From Adiantum capillus-veneris (lineage: Eukaryota; Streptophyta; Polypodiopsida; Polypodiales; Pteridaceae): a DNA stretch of 64,000 nucleotides. The notes beneath the pieces are model-generated. The model was not told the origin of the DNA. It worked only from the letters and a program-made list of their open reading frames with translations, and ran no database searches. Every line of letters begins with the position of its first letter. Within the stretch, counting starts at the first letter, position 1. Below, one piece after another: positions 23,866-33,819 of this stretch. The stretch spans positions 85,526,342 to 85,590,341 of the forward strand of contig CM043953.1 in assembly GCA_014529385.2 (NCBI GenBank). The letters run 5' to 3'. A program made the position numbers and the translations under genes.

Positions 23866-25276
23866 CTATCTGTGCCCTGAAACTCCACAATAAGTACATG
23901 GGGAATTTGCATCAGTTGCCTGAAAATTCTGATTTCCCTGATTCATCCAACCGCCTTGGTTTCTAAATCTTTGGTTTTGTCCTCCATTATTCCAGTTCCT
24001 GAAATTAACTGGCCTTGGTTGATTGCCACCTGTGTCCACTTCATTCACTGTCGGTGCTTGCATTTTTTGCTTCAGATGCTCGGGTATCCGTCCTCTAAAA
24101 TTAGGGTTATACCAACACCTATCATCCAAATGTCCAAATATCTGACAAATTGTACAATAAGGCCTTTCTGGCATCCCCAACTTTGTCAAACCCATAGTTT
24201 TCAATTGGGCAGAAATCCGTCGATCAATTTCATCTTGTTCAGCATCAACTTTGTTCTTTCCTTTTCTTTTCTTTGCTTTATCTTTCTCCTTCTTGGAGTC
24301 CTTCTTCTTCTTTTTCTTCTTTGGCTATGACCAAGCTCTGACCAATCATTGTCCTCGTCATCAGAATCCTGATCTGATTCTGACTCATCATCATCAGAGG
24401 AGTCATCAGTCTCATCCTCTTCCTGATCACTGTCTGAATCTGAATCATCCTTCTTGGATGTCTTCTTTTTCTTATCTAGACTTCCGTATCTCCGCTCTGC
24501 TCGAGTAGCTGCTTCTACCAACTCATTAAAGTCAGCTGCCGTTGCAATTACTCCTCGTCCTGCCACCGAACTCCTTAGTTCAGAATTCACTCCACGACAG
24601 AAATAATCACCCATCTGTTCCCAAGATGGTCTCTGAGCAGGAAGAAGTCGATTGTTTAGATTTCTGAATTTCTGAGCATAGTCTTCCACTAATAATTTTT
24701 TCTGCTTCATCTTTCTGATCTTAATCAGGACATCTTCAGGTGTCTTCTCGGTTCTGAATCGTGTCAGGAACCTGTTCTGCAGATTTGCATAATCCGCAAA
24801 TGCATTGATTCCATACTGCATAAACCACGTCATGGCCTTCCCTTCAAGGGTAGCAGAAAAATGCTCTTTTTTGGTATCATCATTGTGAAGTACCTCATAC
24901 CCACTTGCTCTCCATCTCTACTCAAACTGTCCAACATGGCTGTCAGCATCCTGCTTGGATTTTCCGCTGAATTTAGCCGCCCCAATTCTTGGGTGTTGTG
25001 GTTGTTGAGCCATTGGGATTTGTGTTGGTACTTGTAGTTGATTAATTCGTCGCAACGGATCAAATGGTAACAAAGTTCCTCCTTCGGGGAATAATTGCCT
25101 TCTCGGTCGTAGTGCTTGACTGAAAGCCAATGCCCCAACAAATCGATGTAAAGGTGCTAAATCAGAGACCTCCTCTGGAATTTCATCAAGGTCCTCGGTG
25201 CCTCCTGAAGGTGTACTAACCAGGCTGTTAGGGGTGGGTATTTCCTCTTCCTCCTGATCTTCACCTGTGTCTTCTT
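23866..25276 (-). pseudogene. Element C: Gag core and zinc knuckles
   Basis: After the Copia-2 insertion point the Gag continues with an acidic segment, then AAKFSGKSKQDADSHVGQFE, TAG near 24917, LEGKAMTWFMQYG, LQNRFLTRFRTEKT and VEDYAQKFRNLNNRL, a typical retrotransposon Gag core. It is followed by an Asp/Ser/Glu-rich then Lys-rich stretch. A frameshift near 24325 lies in the Lys-rich part. Zinc motifs CTICQIFGHLDDRC (canonical CX2CX4HX4C) and CTYCGVSGH (cut by TAG at 23866) close the region. Confidence 0.85.
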
Positions 25277-25281
25277 CTTCA

Positions 25282-25426
25282 TGTTGGAGCTATATATGGC
25301 TCACTCTACTGAACTTGGTCTCACCTATATATTTGTATCTTGTCCTCAATATGAATCAGTCTTTGGGAGCGTATATGGTGTGTCTCTTGTCTCGTCTCTC
25401 TCTCTCTTTCTCTCTACATCTCAACA
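25282..25426 (+). repeat. 5' LTR of Copia-2
   Basis: 145 bp, TGTTGGAG...CTCAACA, adjacent to the initiator tRNA-Met primer site at 25427-25438. Confidence 0.95.
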
Positions 25427-26178
25427 TGGTATCAGAGCGGTAACGATCACGCGCCGATTCAATTCATGGTGACAACAGTATGTGTGTGCAATTCGCATGT
25501 AAGATTCAAAATTGTTACAAATTTTATTTTTGAGCGTTGATTCTTGTTAACTGTGGTTGTTTTGTGTTAAGAAGAATATGATTAGTGTTTTATGTGGTGT
25601 TTATTTATAATCAATCTAATCGTTGATTACGTTTTCTCGTTAATGACACCCTGAACTTCATCTCAATTTTTCTTGCTGTTCTGCTCAAAATTTGGAGAAA
25701 CGAGAAAAGCGCAATGCCACTTTTCATCCAAAACTTGTTCGTCTCCTCGAGCTCTTCGATTTGAGTTCTAGGTTTGCGTCAATCGGAGTTCGCAGCAGAA
25801 AGTTATGCTGTTTTTACTGCAATAGAGCTTGACGCAGCTTTCTTCGTCCTACTTCTTCGTGAAGCGTCCGCGATCGTTTTTCTTATTTTGGCGTTAACTT
25901 TTTCAAGAAGATTTAGCTTTTTGCTATTCGTATTGTGGCCGTCAATCTTGCGTCTCACGCCACTCTATTTTGAGGACTCGTTTATTATTAATGTCTCCTT
26001 TACCCTGTCTTTTTTGGGTGACGTCTCTCACATCTTTGGACGTTCCTTGAGCATCCTTCTTACGTTTATCGTTGACAGAACGCAGTACTCATATCTCTCT
26101 CATTCTCAATTGCGGCCTTCACCATATATGGTGTGCAGATTCTGCGATCTTATCTTATACGTCTTCTCGCAACAAGAT

Positions 26179-29100
26179 ATGGCTATGAATATTCTCGTCA
26201 ACGGCTTTCCTTCTGGCCAACGTTCTGTTCCTCCTTTCCAAGGTCAAGGATTTCCAGGCTGGAAAGCAAAGATGTTGTTAATTCTTGAAAGCGATGAACT
26301 CTCCGATGTTGTTCTTGGAAATCGTGTTTGTCCGCCTCAGCCTGTTGATACGGATAATGATAACGTGCTTATCACTGAAGGACCTATATTTGAAGATTGG
26401 AATGTTGCCTATACGGATTGGCAACGATGTGATAAAGCAGCTCGTCGGTATATTCTTTCTGCTCTTACTGATTCCCTTTTGCTTGATATGTATGAACTGC
26501 CTACTTCCCATGACGTATGGAAGTACCTTATTGCAACCTTTCAGAAGAAATCTGTTACAGAAATACTTTATTTGAGAGGGTTGCTTAACAAGTTACAATA
26601 TGAAGTTGGTACTGCCATGACGGGACATATTGAGTCTTTCAAATCTATTATTAATCAACTTGTTGCTGCCGGTGATCCTGTTCCACAAAAGCAACTGATT
26701 ACACTTCTCCTTGATACGGTGAAGGACTCCTCTTATGATAACATTGTTACTATTCTCTCTAATAAAGATGGTCTTGATTTCGACCAAGCTTGCATGTCTT
26801 TAATTGAATACTCTCAACGTCAAGAACGTCGGAATGCTGGTCACGATACAGCTATGATTTCACAAGAGGAGACCGAGTCACAACAGATGGAACGTGCTTT
26901 TTATGCTCGAAGGCGTCCATTTCAACGAGGAAACCGCAGAGGTGGCCGTCGCGGTAATATTTTCTCTCGTCTCAAATTTCCTAATAAGCAATGTTCTTAC
27001 TACAACAGAAATGGCCATACTGAAAATGATTGTTGGGCACGTCAATATGATGAAGAACACAATATTACCACAAAACAACCACGTTTATCTAGAGACTCTT
27101 CTTCTTCTTCTTGTGAATATTGCGGACGATCTGATCATCCCACTCATATGTGCTATAAGCGTCGATTCGACACAGATCGGAATAGAGCATATGCTACTGA
27201 ACATCGAAACAACATTGTACCAGAAACAAGATGCGTCCTATGTTTAGTTGCTCCAGACAGAATAGTTCATGTACGTGATGGATCACTTTTTATTGTCGAT
27301 TCTGGTGCTACAGGAAATATGACATATCAGTCTAAGTGGCTCCATAACTATCATCCACTGCCAGTTCAACGTGTTGTTTATCTTGCTGATGATACTACTT
27401 GTCAAGTAAAGGGTATTGGAGACTTATATCTTGGTACCTTATCTTCTTCCACTCGAATTTTGCGAGTAGTATTACATGTACAAGATCTTCAACGTAATCT
27501 TCTTTCAGTTGCTAGACTTGTTGATCTTGGTCTGTTTGTTGGATTTGATTATACCAAATGCCGAATTGAGAAAGATGGACAGACTATAGCCACTGCTCCT
27601 AGAAAAGGTAATTTATTTGAACACTCTCTCAATGATGCTGTAGCAAATATTGTCACTGCTCCAGTTGATCATGATTGCAAAGTATGGCATCACCGTTTTG
27701 TTCATGCTGATTTCTCAAAACTCCTTGATCTTCAACGTCGTGATCTTGTTCATGGCATGGATCTTAAAGCCCATCCCCATATGGGAATTTGTGAATTTTG
27801 CGCTCTTGGGAAACACAATCGTAAACCCTTTCCTCTTTCAAATACAACTCATTCTCATGACATCTTGGATCTTGTTCATACTGATATATGTGGACCTCTA
27901 CCTTCTTCGAGATCACAATATCGCTACTTCATTACTTTCATTGATGATTTCTCAAGGTATACGACTGTATTTCTACTTAGACAAAAATCTAAAGCCTTAT
28001 CTGTTTTCAAACAATTCCACCAGGCTGCGAAACTTCAAACTGGTCGTCGCCTTAAGAAGCTTCGTAGTGACAATGGAGGCGAATATGTTTCTCGAGAGTT
28101 TGTGAGTTACTGTGCTGACACTGGAATTCATCATGAACACACTATTCCATATTCGCGTCAACAGAATGGTGTTGCTGAACGAAAGAATCGCACTATTCTC
28201 AATGCTGTAAGATGTATGCTGATTCATTCTGGCTTATCTCGTGTTTTCTGGGCTGAAGCTACTTTGACAGCAACATTTATTCAGAATCATCTTCCTACTA
28301 CTGCACCCTCTGGTAAGATACCCATCACAGCATGGACAGGTGACATTCCTTCTGTATCTCATTTTCGAACCTTTGGATGTATTGCTTATATTCATGTTCC
28401 CAAAGAAACACGAACAAAGCTTGATGCTCCTGGTCTTAAAGTTATTTTTATTGGATATTCTGACACTTCCAAAGGCTACAAATTCTATGACCCTTCCTCC
28501 AAGAAAGTAACTGTGAATCGTGATGCTACTTTTAACGAACAGCTTATGGGAGGCTCATGGTCCATGGATGATTCTGATGATACTAAATCATTGCTTCAGG
28601 CTTTTCCATTTCTTTCAGAAGATGAAACACTTCCTATAGAGCAACTTTCCTCCTCACAACCATCCATTCCAAATGTTGCCAATGATGATATTGATATTTT
28701 TGTTGATCTGCCTATTGATTTTGAACATGGCTCATGTCATGTTTATGATGACGATATTGTTGATAATGCTTTTTCTACTTCTGAAGATCCCGTTACTTAT
28801 GATGAAGCTATCTCTTCACCACAAAAGGATCAATGGCAAGAGGCTATGGAAGCAGAGTACGATTCTCTTATCTCTAAAGGTACATGGATACTAACTGAAT
28901 TACCTCCTGGTCGTACAGCTATTAAATGTAAGCGGGTGTATAAAACAAAAGTAAAAGCAGATGGATCTTTTGACAAGTTCAAGGCGCGTTTAGTTGCAAA
29001 AGGTTACTCCCAAGTAGCTGGTGTTGATTATCAAGAGACTTTTTCACCAGTTGTTCGCATTACAAGTGTTCGAGTTTTATTGGCATTTGCTGTTCAATTT

Positions 29101-30366
29101 GATTTAGAAGCTCATGAAATGGATGTGCGAACTGCTTTTCTTAATGGTGACTTGGAAGAGGAAATTTATATGGAACAACCAGAAGGGTTTGTTATTCCAG
29201 GTAAAGAAGACCTTGTTGCTCAACTCCATAAGGCACTATATGGTCTCAAACAAGCTTCGCGAGCGTGGTATACAAAATTTGATCTTTTTCTCACCTCTAA
29301 AGGATTCATCTCTTGCTCGTCAGACCCCAACTTATACATAAAACACCAAGGTAGCAGTTTTGTGATTCTTGCTCTTTATGTGGATGATACCATCCTTGTT
29401 TCCAATGATTTGGGATTTCTTCAGCAAGTGAAAAATTTATTGTCTTCTGCATTCGATATGGTGGATCTTGGAGAGATTCACTCTTGTCTTGGCATTCAAA
29501 TCCAACGGAACCGTACAAAAGGTATTTTATTCCTTCGACAGTCAAAGTTTATTGCAGATACTATTCAGAAATTTGGTATGGAATCTGCACATTCAGCCAA
29601 CACACCTTGTCTTGCGAGCTGTACGAAGAATACTTCTGACAATGGCGGTCAACTTGTCACAAATCAACCTTATGCTAACTTGATTGGATGTCTTCAGTTT
29701 GTTGGCATGAACACTCGTCCTGATATTCTGTTCGCTGCTAACTATCTTGGACAACATCTTGCATGTCCTTCTCTTAAGCATTGGTCTGCTGCAAAGCGTG
29801 TATTGAAATACTTGAAAGGCACTACAGATTTTGGTTTAGTCTATCGACGACAACTCACATCGGATTCTATGCAATCTCTTTCTCTTTTGGGTTACACAGA
29901 TGCAGACTGGGCAAGCTCACATTTATCTATGCGATCTACTAGTGGAAATTGCTTCTTTATAAATGGTTGTCTTGTTTCTTGGACCAGCAAGAAACAACGT
30001 TGTGTTGCAGTTTCTACAACTGAGTCAGAATAAGTTGCGGCATCACTTGCAGCTCGTGAGTTGATTTGGCTTCGACAAATGCTGGTTAATATTGGTCACT
30101 CTCCTCTTTCTAGCACACCCTTGCGGTGTGACAACCAAAGTGCTATTAGTCTTGCAAAAGACTATGTTCAACATAATAAGTCAAAGCACATTGCTGTCCA
30201 TTATCATTATGTCAGGTATGAAGTACGCAAGGGAACCATTATGGTTGAACACTGTCCAAGTGACCAGATGATTGCAGACATTTTGACCAAAGGCCTCAAT
30301 GAGTCACGTTTCATCCTCTTGCGCTCGGAGCTTGGAGTTGCTTCGGCCTCACTCTTTCTAGATTAG
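26179..30366 (+). pseudogene. Copia-2 Gag-Pol polyprotein, one premature stop
   Basis: From ATG 26179 the frame covers 1395 codons with one TAA at 30031 (codon 1285; TAT in Copia-1). Domains: Gag helical region; zinc knuckles CSYYNRNGHTENDC (second Cys replaced by Tyr) and CEYCGRSDHPTHMC at residue 312; protease IVDSGATG with Asp 374; integrase zinc motif with CEFC, catalytic D569, D631 and E667 (35 residues between the last two); RT with FLNGDLEEEIYMEQPEGF and YVDD at 1067-1070; RNase H YTDADW and ending ILTKGL. The order protease-integrase-RT-RNase H is copia. The same frame is open upstream to 25765 and holds another ATG at 26128, so the true start may be earlier. The stop removes the end of RNase H unless bypassed. 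Confidence 0.95.
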
Positions 30367-30613
30367 CTTCTTTTCTATTGTAATAGCTTTGTACAAATGA
30401 CATTGTAATCTTTTAGGTACCATGCACTATGCACACTCCACATTTGCACCTTGTGATATCTAAGTCACTTGAATATTTGTACATAGATGCACAATTCACT
30501 TTCACATCAGCACCGCTGGTTCATATTTCACATTGTATAGGGGCTTGGGTTTTTCCCTTGAACTCCCCAAGGGTTTTTTCATCCAAAGCTAGAGACCTTT
30601 GTTTGAGTGGGGA

Positions 30614-30756
30614 TGTTGGAGCTATATATGGCTCACTCTACTGAACTTGGTCTCACCTATATATTTGTATCTTGTCCTCAATATGAATCAGTCTTTGGGA
30701 GCGTATATGGTGTGTCTCTTGTCTCGTCTCTCTCTCTTTCTCTCTACATCTCAACA
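30614..30756 (+). repeat. 3' LTR of Copia-2
   Basis: 143 bp, same sequence as the 5' LTR minus one CT unit. Confidence 0.95.
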
Positions 30757-30761
30757 CTTCA

Positions 30762-30850
30762 GCGGCTTCCCTGGCCTGAGTATTTTGTCTTCGTGAACGT
30801 GTCCAATACGAATATTCTGGGGGCGTTGGACTGTTTTCTTTACTAGTCAT
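30762..30850 (-). pseudogene. Element C: start of Gag
   Basis: An ATG at 30850 opens a frame rich in Glu, Arg and Gln (MTSKENSPTPPEYSYWTRS) that runs to the CTTCA target site and continues in frame at 25276 with an acidic stretch. This fixes the Gag start of element C. Confidence 0.75.
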
Positions 30851-30864
30851 CCATCAATTGCTTC

Positions 30865-31101
30865 TTAACACTTTTTCAGTCGCCTGATAACAATCTTCTG
30901 CCGAATTTCATGATATTCTTTCACCAACTGTGGGTCTAAATAACTCCAATGTAATGGCATTCTGCAGCCTCCAAAAGGTACCAAAAACTCAAGATAACGC
31001 TGAACTTTCAAACGAATAACCTGCTGCAATTCTGTCGACAGTTTCCTATAATATTCCTGCAGGAAGACATTGTTGTACTCCTCCTGTTCCTTCTCTGACA
31101 T
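30865..31101 (-). CDS. Element C: short upstream ORF before gag
   Basis: 78 codons, starting 157 bp inside the 5' LTR and stopping 14 bp before the Gag ATG, in another frame. It is charged and helical (MSEKEQEEYNNVFLQEYYRK) with a central LEFLVPFGGCRMPLHWSYLD. No family recognised. It could be an upstream ORF that modulates Gag translation, or decayed leader sequence. Confidence 0.4.
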   Translation of the reverse strand: MSEKEQEEYNNVFLQEYYRKLSTELQQVIRLKVQRYLEFLVPFGGCRMPLHWSYLDPQLVKEYHEIRQKIVIRRLKKC

Positions 31102-31239
31102 CCGCTAGTTTCGAAACTGATGCAGCAAGTCGCCCTGTTCGCTCTCTGACATGCCTCAACGTCCCATTTGCGCACCACGAACAAGGTTTAACCGGCGCTT
31201 CTTGCAGAAACATTGTTTGGGTACAATGCTTCAATGCAA

Positions 31240-31257
31240 GGTTTTGCAGGATCGCCA
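31240..31257 (-). other. Putative primer binding site of element C
   Basis: Two bases inside the 5' LTR the minus strand reads TGGCGATCCTGCAAAACC, starting TGG as expected for a tRNA 3'-end complement. I cannot name the tRNA. Confidence 0.45.
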
Positions 31258-31259
31258 AG

Positions 31260-31697
31260 TGTTATAGGGGTTATCTAAAATCATTGCAATTACATTCTTC
31301 ACCCACAACATCCATGAAACATGAAGATAACCTCCATAACAATGTTCAAAACGCTTTCAGACTCATTCAGAATGTAAACAAAATTATAGGTAACACACAG
31401 GAAACATTCAGGACATTAACCAACATCCTGCTTCATCTTCATCATCATTCCCGTGTTACAGAACAACATTTCGCCCCAACAAGGCGTCCAAAAAATGAGA
31501 GTAGTTACAAGCCAAAAGTCGCATCCCTTAAAACATGCCTTTTAAAGTTTCAAACATCAATCAGAACTCTGATTAGTCCATCAGTTCCCTGAATGCATCC
31601 TGATCACTACCTGACAGGTTACTGATTGCCCATTACATAAATATCCTTCTTTACTAACTTAACTAGGTAACTTGTGGTCAAGGTCCCCCCTTTTACA
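31260..31697 (-). repeat. 5' LTR of element C
   Basis: 438 bp, pairs with 16780-17211. The CCCAT duplication is directly outside at 31698. Confidence 0.92.
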
Positions 31698-31702
31698 CCC
31701 AT

Positions 31703-32545
31703 CATTGGGGTATGCATGGTAGTCGTGGTGTCATCCAGGGAAAGATGAGCTAGACTTGGAAATGTGAAGCTATCACTTGTAGGCTCAGATTGCACTGAGA
31801 CCCTTGGAGAAACAACATATGGGGGATCCATCGGAGTCTCCATTTGCGATAAGGTCGGTTGTTTAGTCTTCCCTGTATCCAAGAATCTCATGAGACCCGT
31901 TGAAGGCATGTTGATCCCCTTGTTCTGTCTCTCTAACTCAATCACCCTATGGATGACCTCACAAACTCTTTGTTGTTGATCCTCCACACTAGTAGCACCC
32001 ATTGTGGATTGTAGGACATCTAACCAACCCACGTGATAGGTGTGACCTGTGTATAGGTCGGTTAGAGTTTCTCTTTGTAGTTCGTACTCCCAGTTCTCAT
32101 TTAAGAACACTCCATCTAGGATTGAGGTGCTAGGGGTGTCCTTTGAGCTAGATGCAATTTTGCTTTCTAGGGGTTGGCCCTTAGCAGTTGCTAAGTCAGG
32201 AGCACTCGATTGCTCTCTTAGTAAGGATATTGACATAGGGGCTTTCGCTTTTAACTCTCTTTGCTGGTCCGCCTTGCGGAAGCTCTCGATTTCCTTTTCC
32301 CTTGCTGCAAGGATATATCGCTCAACCTCTTGCACTTCGGCAAGGCTTCTACCATCGGGTAGTATGACCTCGCAGGGAAATAACTTTGAAGAGTCAGGAG
32401 GTGCAGTGAATGAAGTATTCACGTGCACATTCTCTAAGGGCGTAGGGTGTACGTTTGTCATGAATGGAGAATTTACTTCCCCACCCCACTCATTTACATC
32501 ATTAGCTCCATGGAGAATAACCTCGAAGGTTAACCGCTTACTTTT
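31703..32545 (-). pseudogene. Element A: N-terminal part of Gag polyprotein
   Basis: Open from about 32545 through Met 32461 to the CCCAT target site of element C, then in frame into 16774. It is hydrophilic, with VILPDGRSLAEVQEVERYI, a helical charged stretch and a Ser/Thr/Pro-rich end. The segment just before Met 32461 (KRLTFEVILHGAND) resembles the start of the N-terminal domain of elements B and D (LKFTTIFLEGTN in D), so the frame may begin further upstream. Confidence 0.65.
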
Positions 32546-33217
32546 TTAGGCGTTCGTTTTCACTCGTTTTTTTATGTTTTTTTAATATTTTTGAATGATC
32601 GATTTTTTGATTAAAGTTTGTGATAGCTCAAAACGAGTGTATCACTCAGAGGGTCACGGTGTGCTTTACAGCACAACGTTTGGTCACCTGAAGCTCCGTT
32701 GGTCCTCAAAATATCGATTTTTAGCTATGTGTTAAGCTAAAATACGTAATTTTAAAAGGCGACTGAGGCCTGATCCTGAGCGTGAGCTTGGGCTTGGGTC
32801 TCGGCTTGGGTCTGATAGATATTCCTGATCAAGGTCCTACCTTTAAAATTTTAATTTTTTTCATTTAAAAAAAAAAGGATAAGGTCGTCGCGGCCTGCGC
32901 GAGAGCACACACACACTCTACCTACCTACTTCCAACTAATACAACTATTTTTGCACACTAACACACTTCATTTGCTCTGACAGATCTACTTTATACTTAC
33001 TGTACTTTGCATTACACAGAACTAACAACCTTAATACTAATTCCTTATGACAGAGAAAAAACACAGTACCTTTGAAAACTCCATTAACAAAGAAATACAC
33101 AGTAGCAACATAAAATCCTTCTTCTCAACACACACACTCGCCTTCCTTACCTTTTCTACAATTGAAATTGCACCACAAAAGAAGCACAGAGTGCCATTCA
33201 AGCTTAGTGTATGGCAT
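32546..33217 (-). other. Leader of element A
   Basis: About 0.65 kb between primer site and gag. It contains a short GCTTGGGTCT-type repeat (32785-32815) and poly-T/A tracts. No gene seen. Confidence 0.6.
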
Positions 33218-33235
33218 TCCCCGGCAACGGCGCCA
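33218..33235 (-). other. Primer binding site of element A (tRNA-Asp type)
   Basis: Minus strand TGGCGCCGTTGCCGGGGA, complementary to the 3' end of plant tRNA-Asp(GUC), 4 nt from the 5' LTR. Confidence 0.9.
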
Positions 33236-33239
33236 AAAA

Positions 33240-33814
33240 TGTGCGCGTATGTCGCACGTGTCAATGCAAGAAACTTGCCCGTACACCGTGTGTGAGCCAC
33301 AAATGGCTCCAAGCACACAACAAGCCTAAACTAGTAAGCTCAAAGATGGCGATTGTGTGTCACTCACCGCTCTACGCTTGCCGTCATGGAGGATTCCTTG
33401 CCGCGAAGAAGAGGGAGACGCCGCTACGCCATGCTCAACCGCCTCGTCGCGGCAATGCTCGATCGCACACACTCTCACACACACTCTCTCTCTCTCTCTC
33501 ATGCATATATACACACACAAGGAGATGAAGAAGAAGAAGATGGAGATGGAGCAAGAGCACTCTTCAATTGCACAAATGAGAGAATTACTGAATTTTAGGT
33601 TTAGTTGACTTTTATATGAGCTCGCCCCATTCACACTTGGGCCCATGCTTAGCCAACTAATCCCTTGAATGTTCCAATTAGAGTGCACCTCTCATCGATG
33701 ATTGCTCTTACCCTTTTCCTATTGTACCGACAAACCCGGTACCTGACTCTACCAAGTAAATAATACAACGTCTGTCGTAGGTGATAGGGTGTCCGTGAGC
33801 TGTGAGGGTTAACA
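33240..33814 (-). repeat. 5' LTR of element A
   Basis: 575 bp, TGTGCGCG...GTTAACA in plus orientation, followed by CCATA. It contains a short CT/CA tract at 33470-33520 where the other LTR has a long one. Confidence 0.9.
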
Positions 33815-33819
33815 CCATA

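Larger units (their letters stand above)
25282..30756 (+). mobile_element. Copia-2: nearly intact Ty1/copia retrotransposon
   Basis: LTRs 25282-25426 and 30614-30756 are identical apart from one CT unit. Target duplication CTTCA at 25277-25281 and 30757-30761, primer site TGGTATCAGAGC at 25427-25438, purine tract before 30614. One polyprotein frame with a single nonsense codon. Same family as Copia-1. It lies in the Gag frame of element C, which is continuous once it is removed. Likely the youngest insertion in the window. Confidence 0.97.
16780..31697 (-). mobile_element. Element C: Ty3/gypsy retrotransposon with an extra 3' ORF
   Basis: LTRs at 31260-31697 (5', 438 bp) and 16780-17211 (3', 432 bp), in plus orientation TGTTATAGGGG...CCTTTTACA, target duplication CCCAT at 16775-16779 and 31698-31702. 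Coding order on the minus strand is short upstream ORF, gag, protease, RT, RNase H, integrase, then a long extra ORF ending in a coiled coil. Integrase after RT-RNase H makes it gypsy. Copia-2 sits in its gag. LTRs differ at about ten sites plus a 7-bp indel, so it is older than the copias. The coding region keeps frame over about 4.9 kb apart from in-frame stops. Confidence 0.93.
1837..33814 (-). mobile_element. Element A: gypsy-like LTR retrotransposon with gag-protease but no pol, host of a four-element nest
   Basis: The ends are TG...CA, with the 5-bp direct repeat CCATA at 1832-1836 and 33815-33819. The right copy (33240-33814, 575 bp) is the 5' LTR on the minus strand; the left copy (1837-5348) is the 3' LTR, split by an inserted TIR element. 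An 18-nt primer site matching the 3' end of plant tRNA-Asp (TGGCGCCGTTGCCGGGGA on the minus strand) lies 4 nt inside the 5' LTR, and a purine tract (AAGAAGGGGGA) abuts the 3' LTR. Coding pieces at 32461-31703, 16774-15089 and 9499-7125 join in frame once Copia-1 and element C are removed. Without insertions the internal part is about 7.4 kb and holds gag, protease and a W-x-P-K tail but no RT, RNase H or integrase. Several in-frame stops and two frameshifts make it defective. Confidence 0.88.

Noticed and set aside
25774-26178. Taking the first 135 codons of the open copia frame as certain protein
   Set aside because: No ATG at its start; the frame opens with TTG, so only 26128 or 26179 is a supported start. 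Kept as a finding.
33037-33318. Possible gene over the primer site and LTR edge of element A
   Set aside because: It spans the primer site into the LTR, and the similar frame at 1676-1915 is just the LTR copy.
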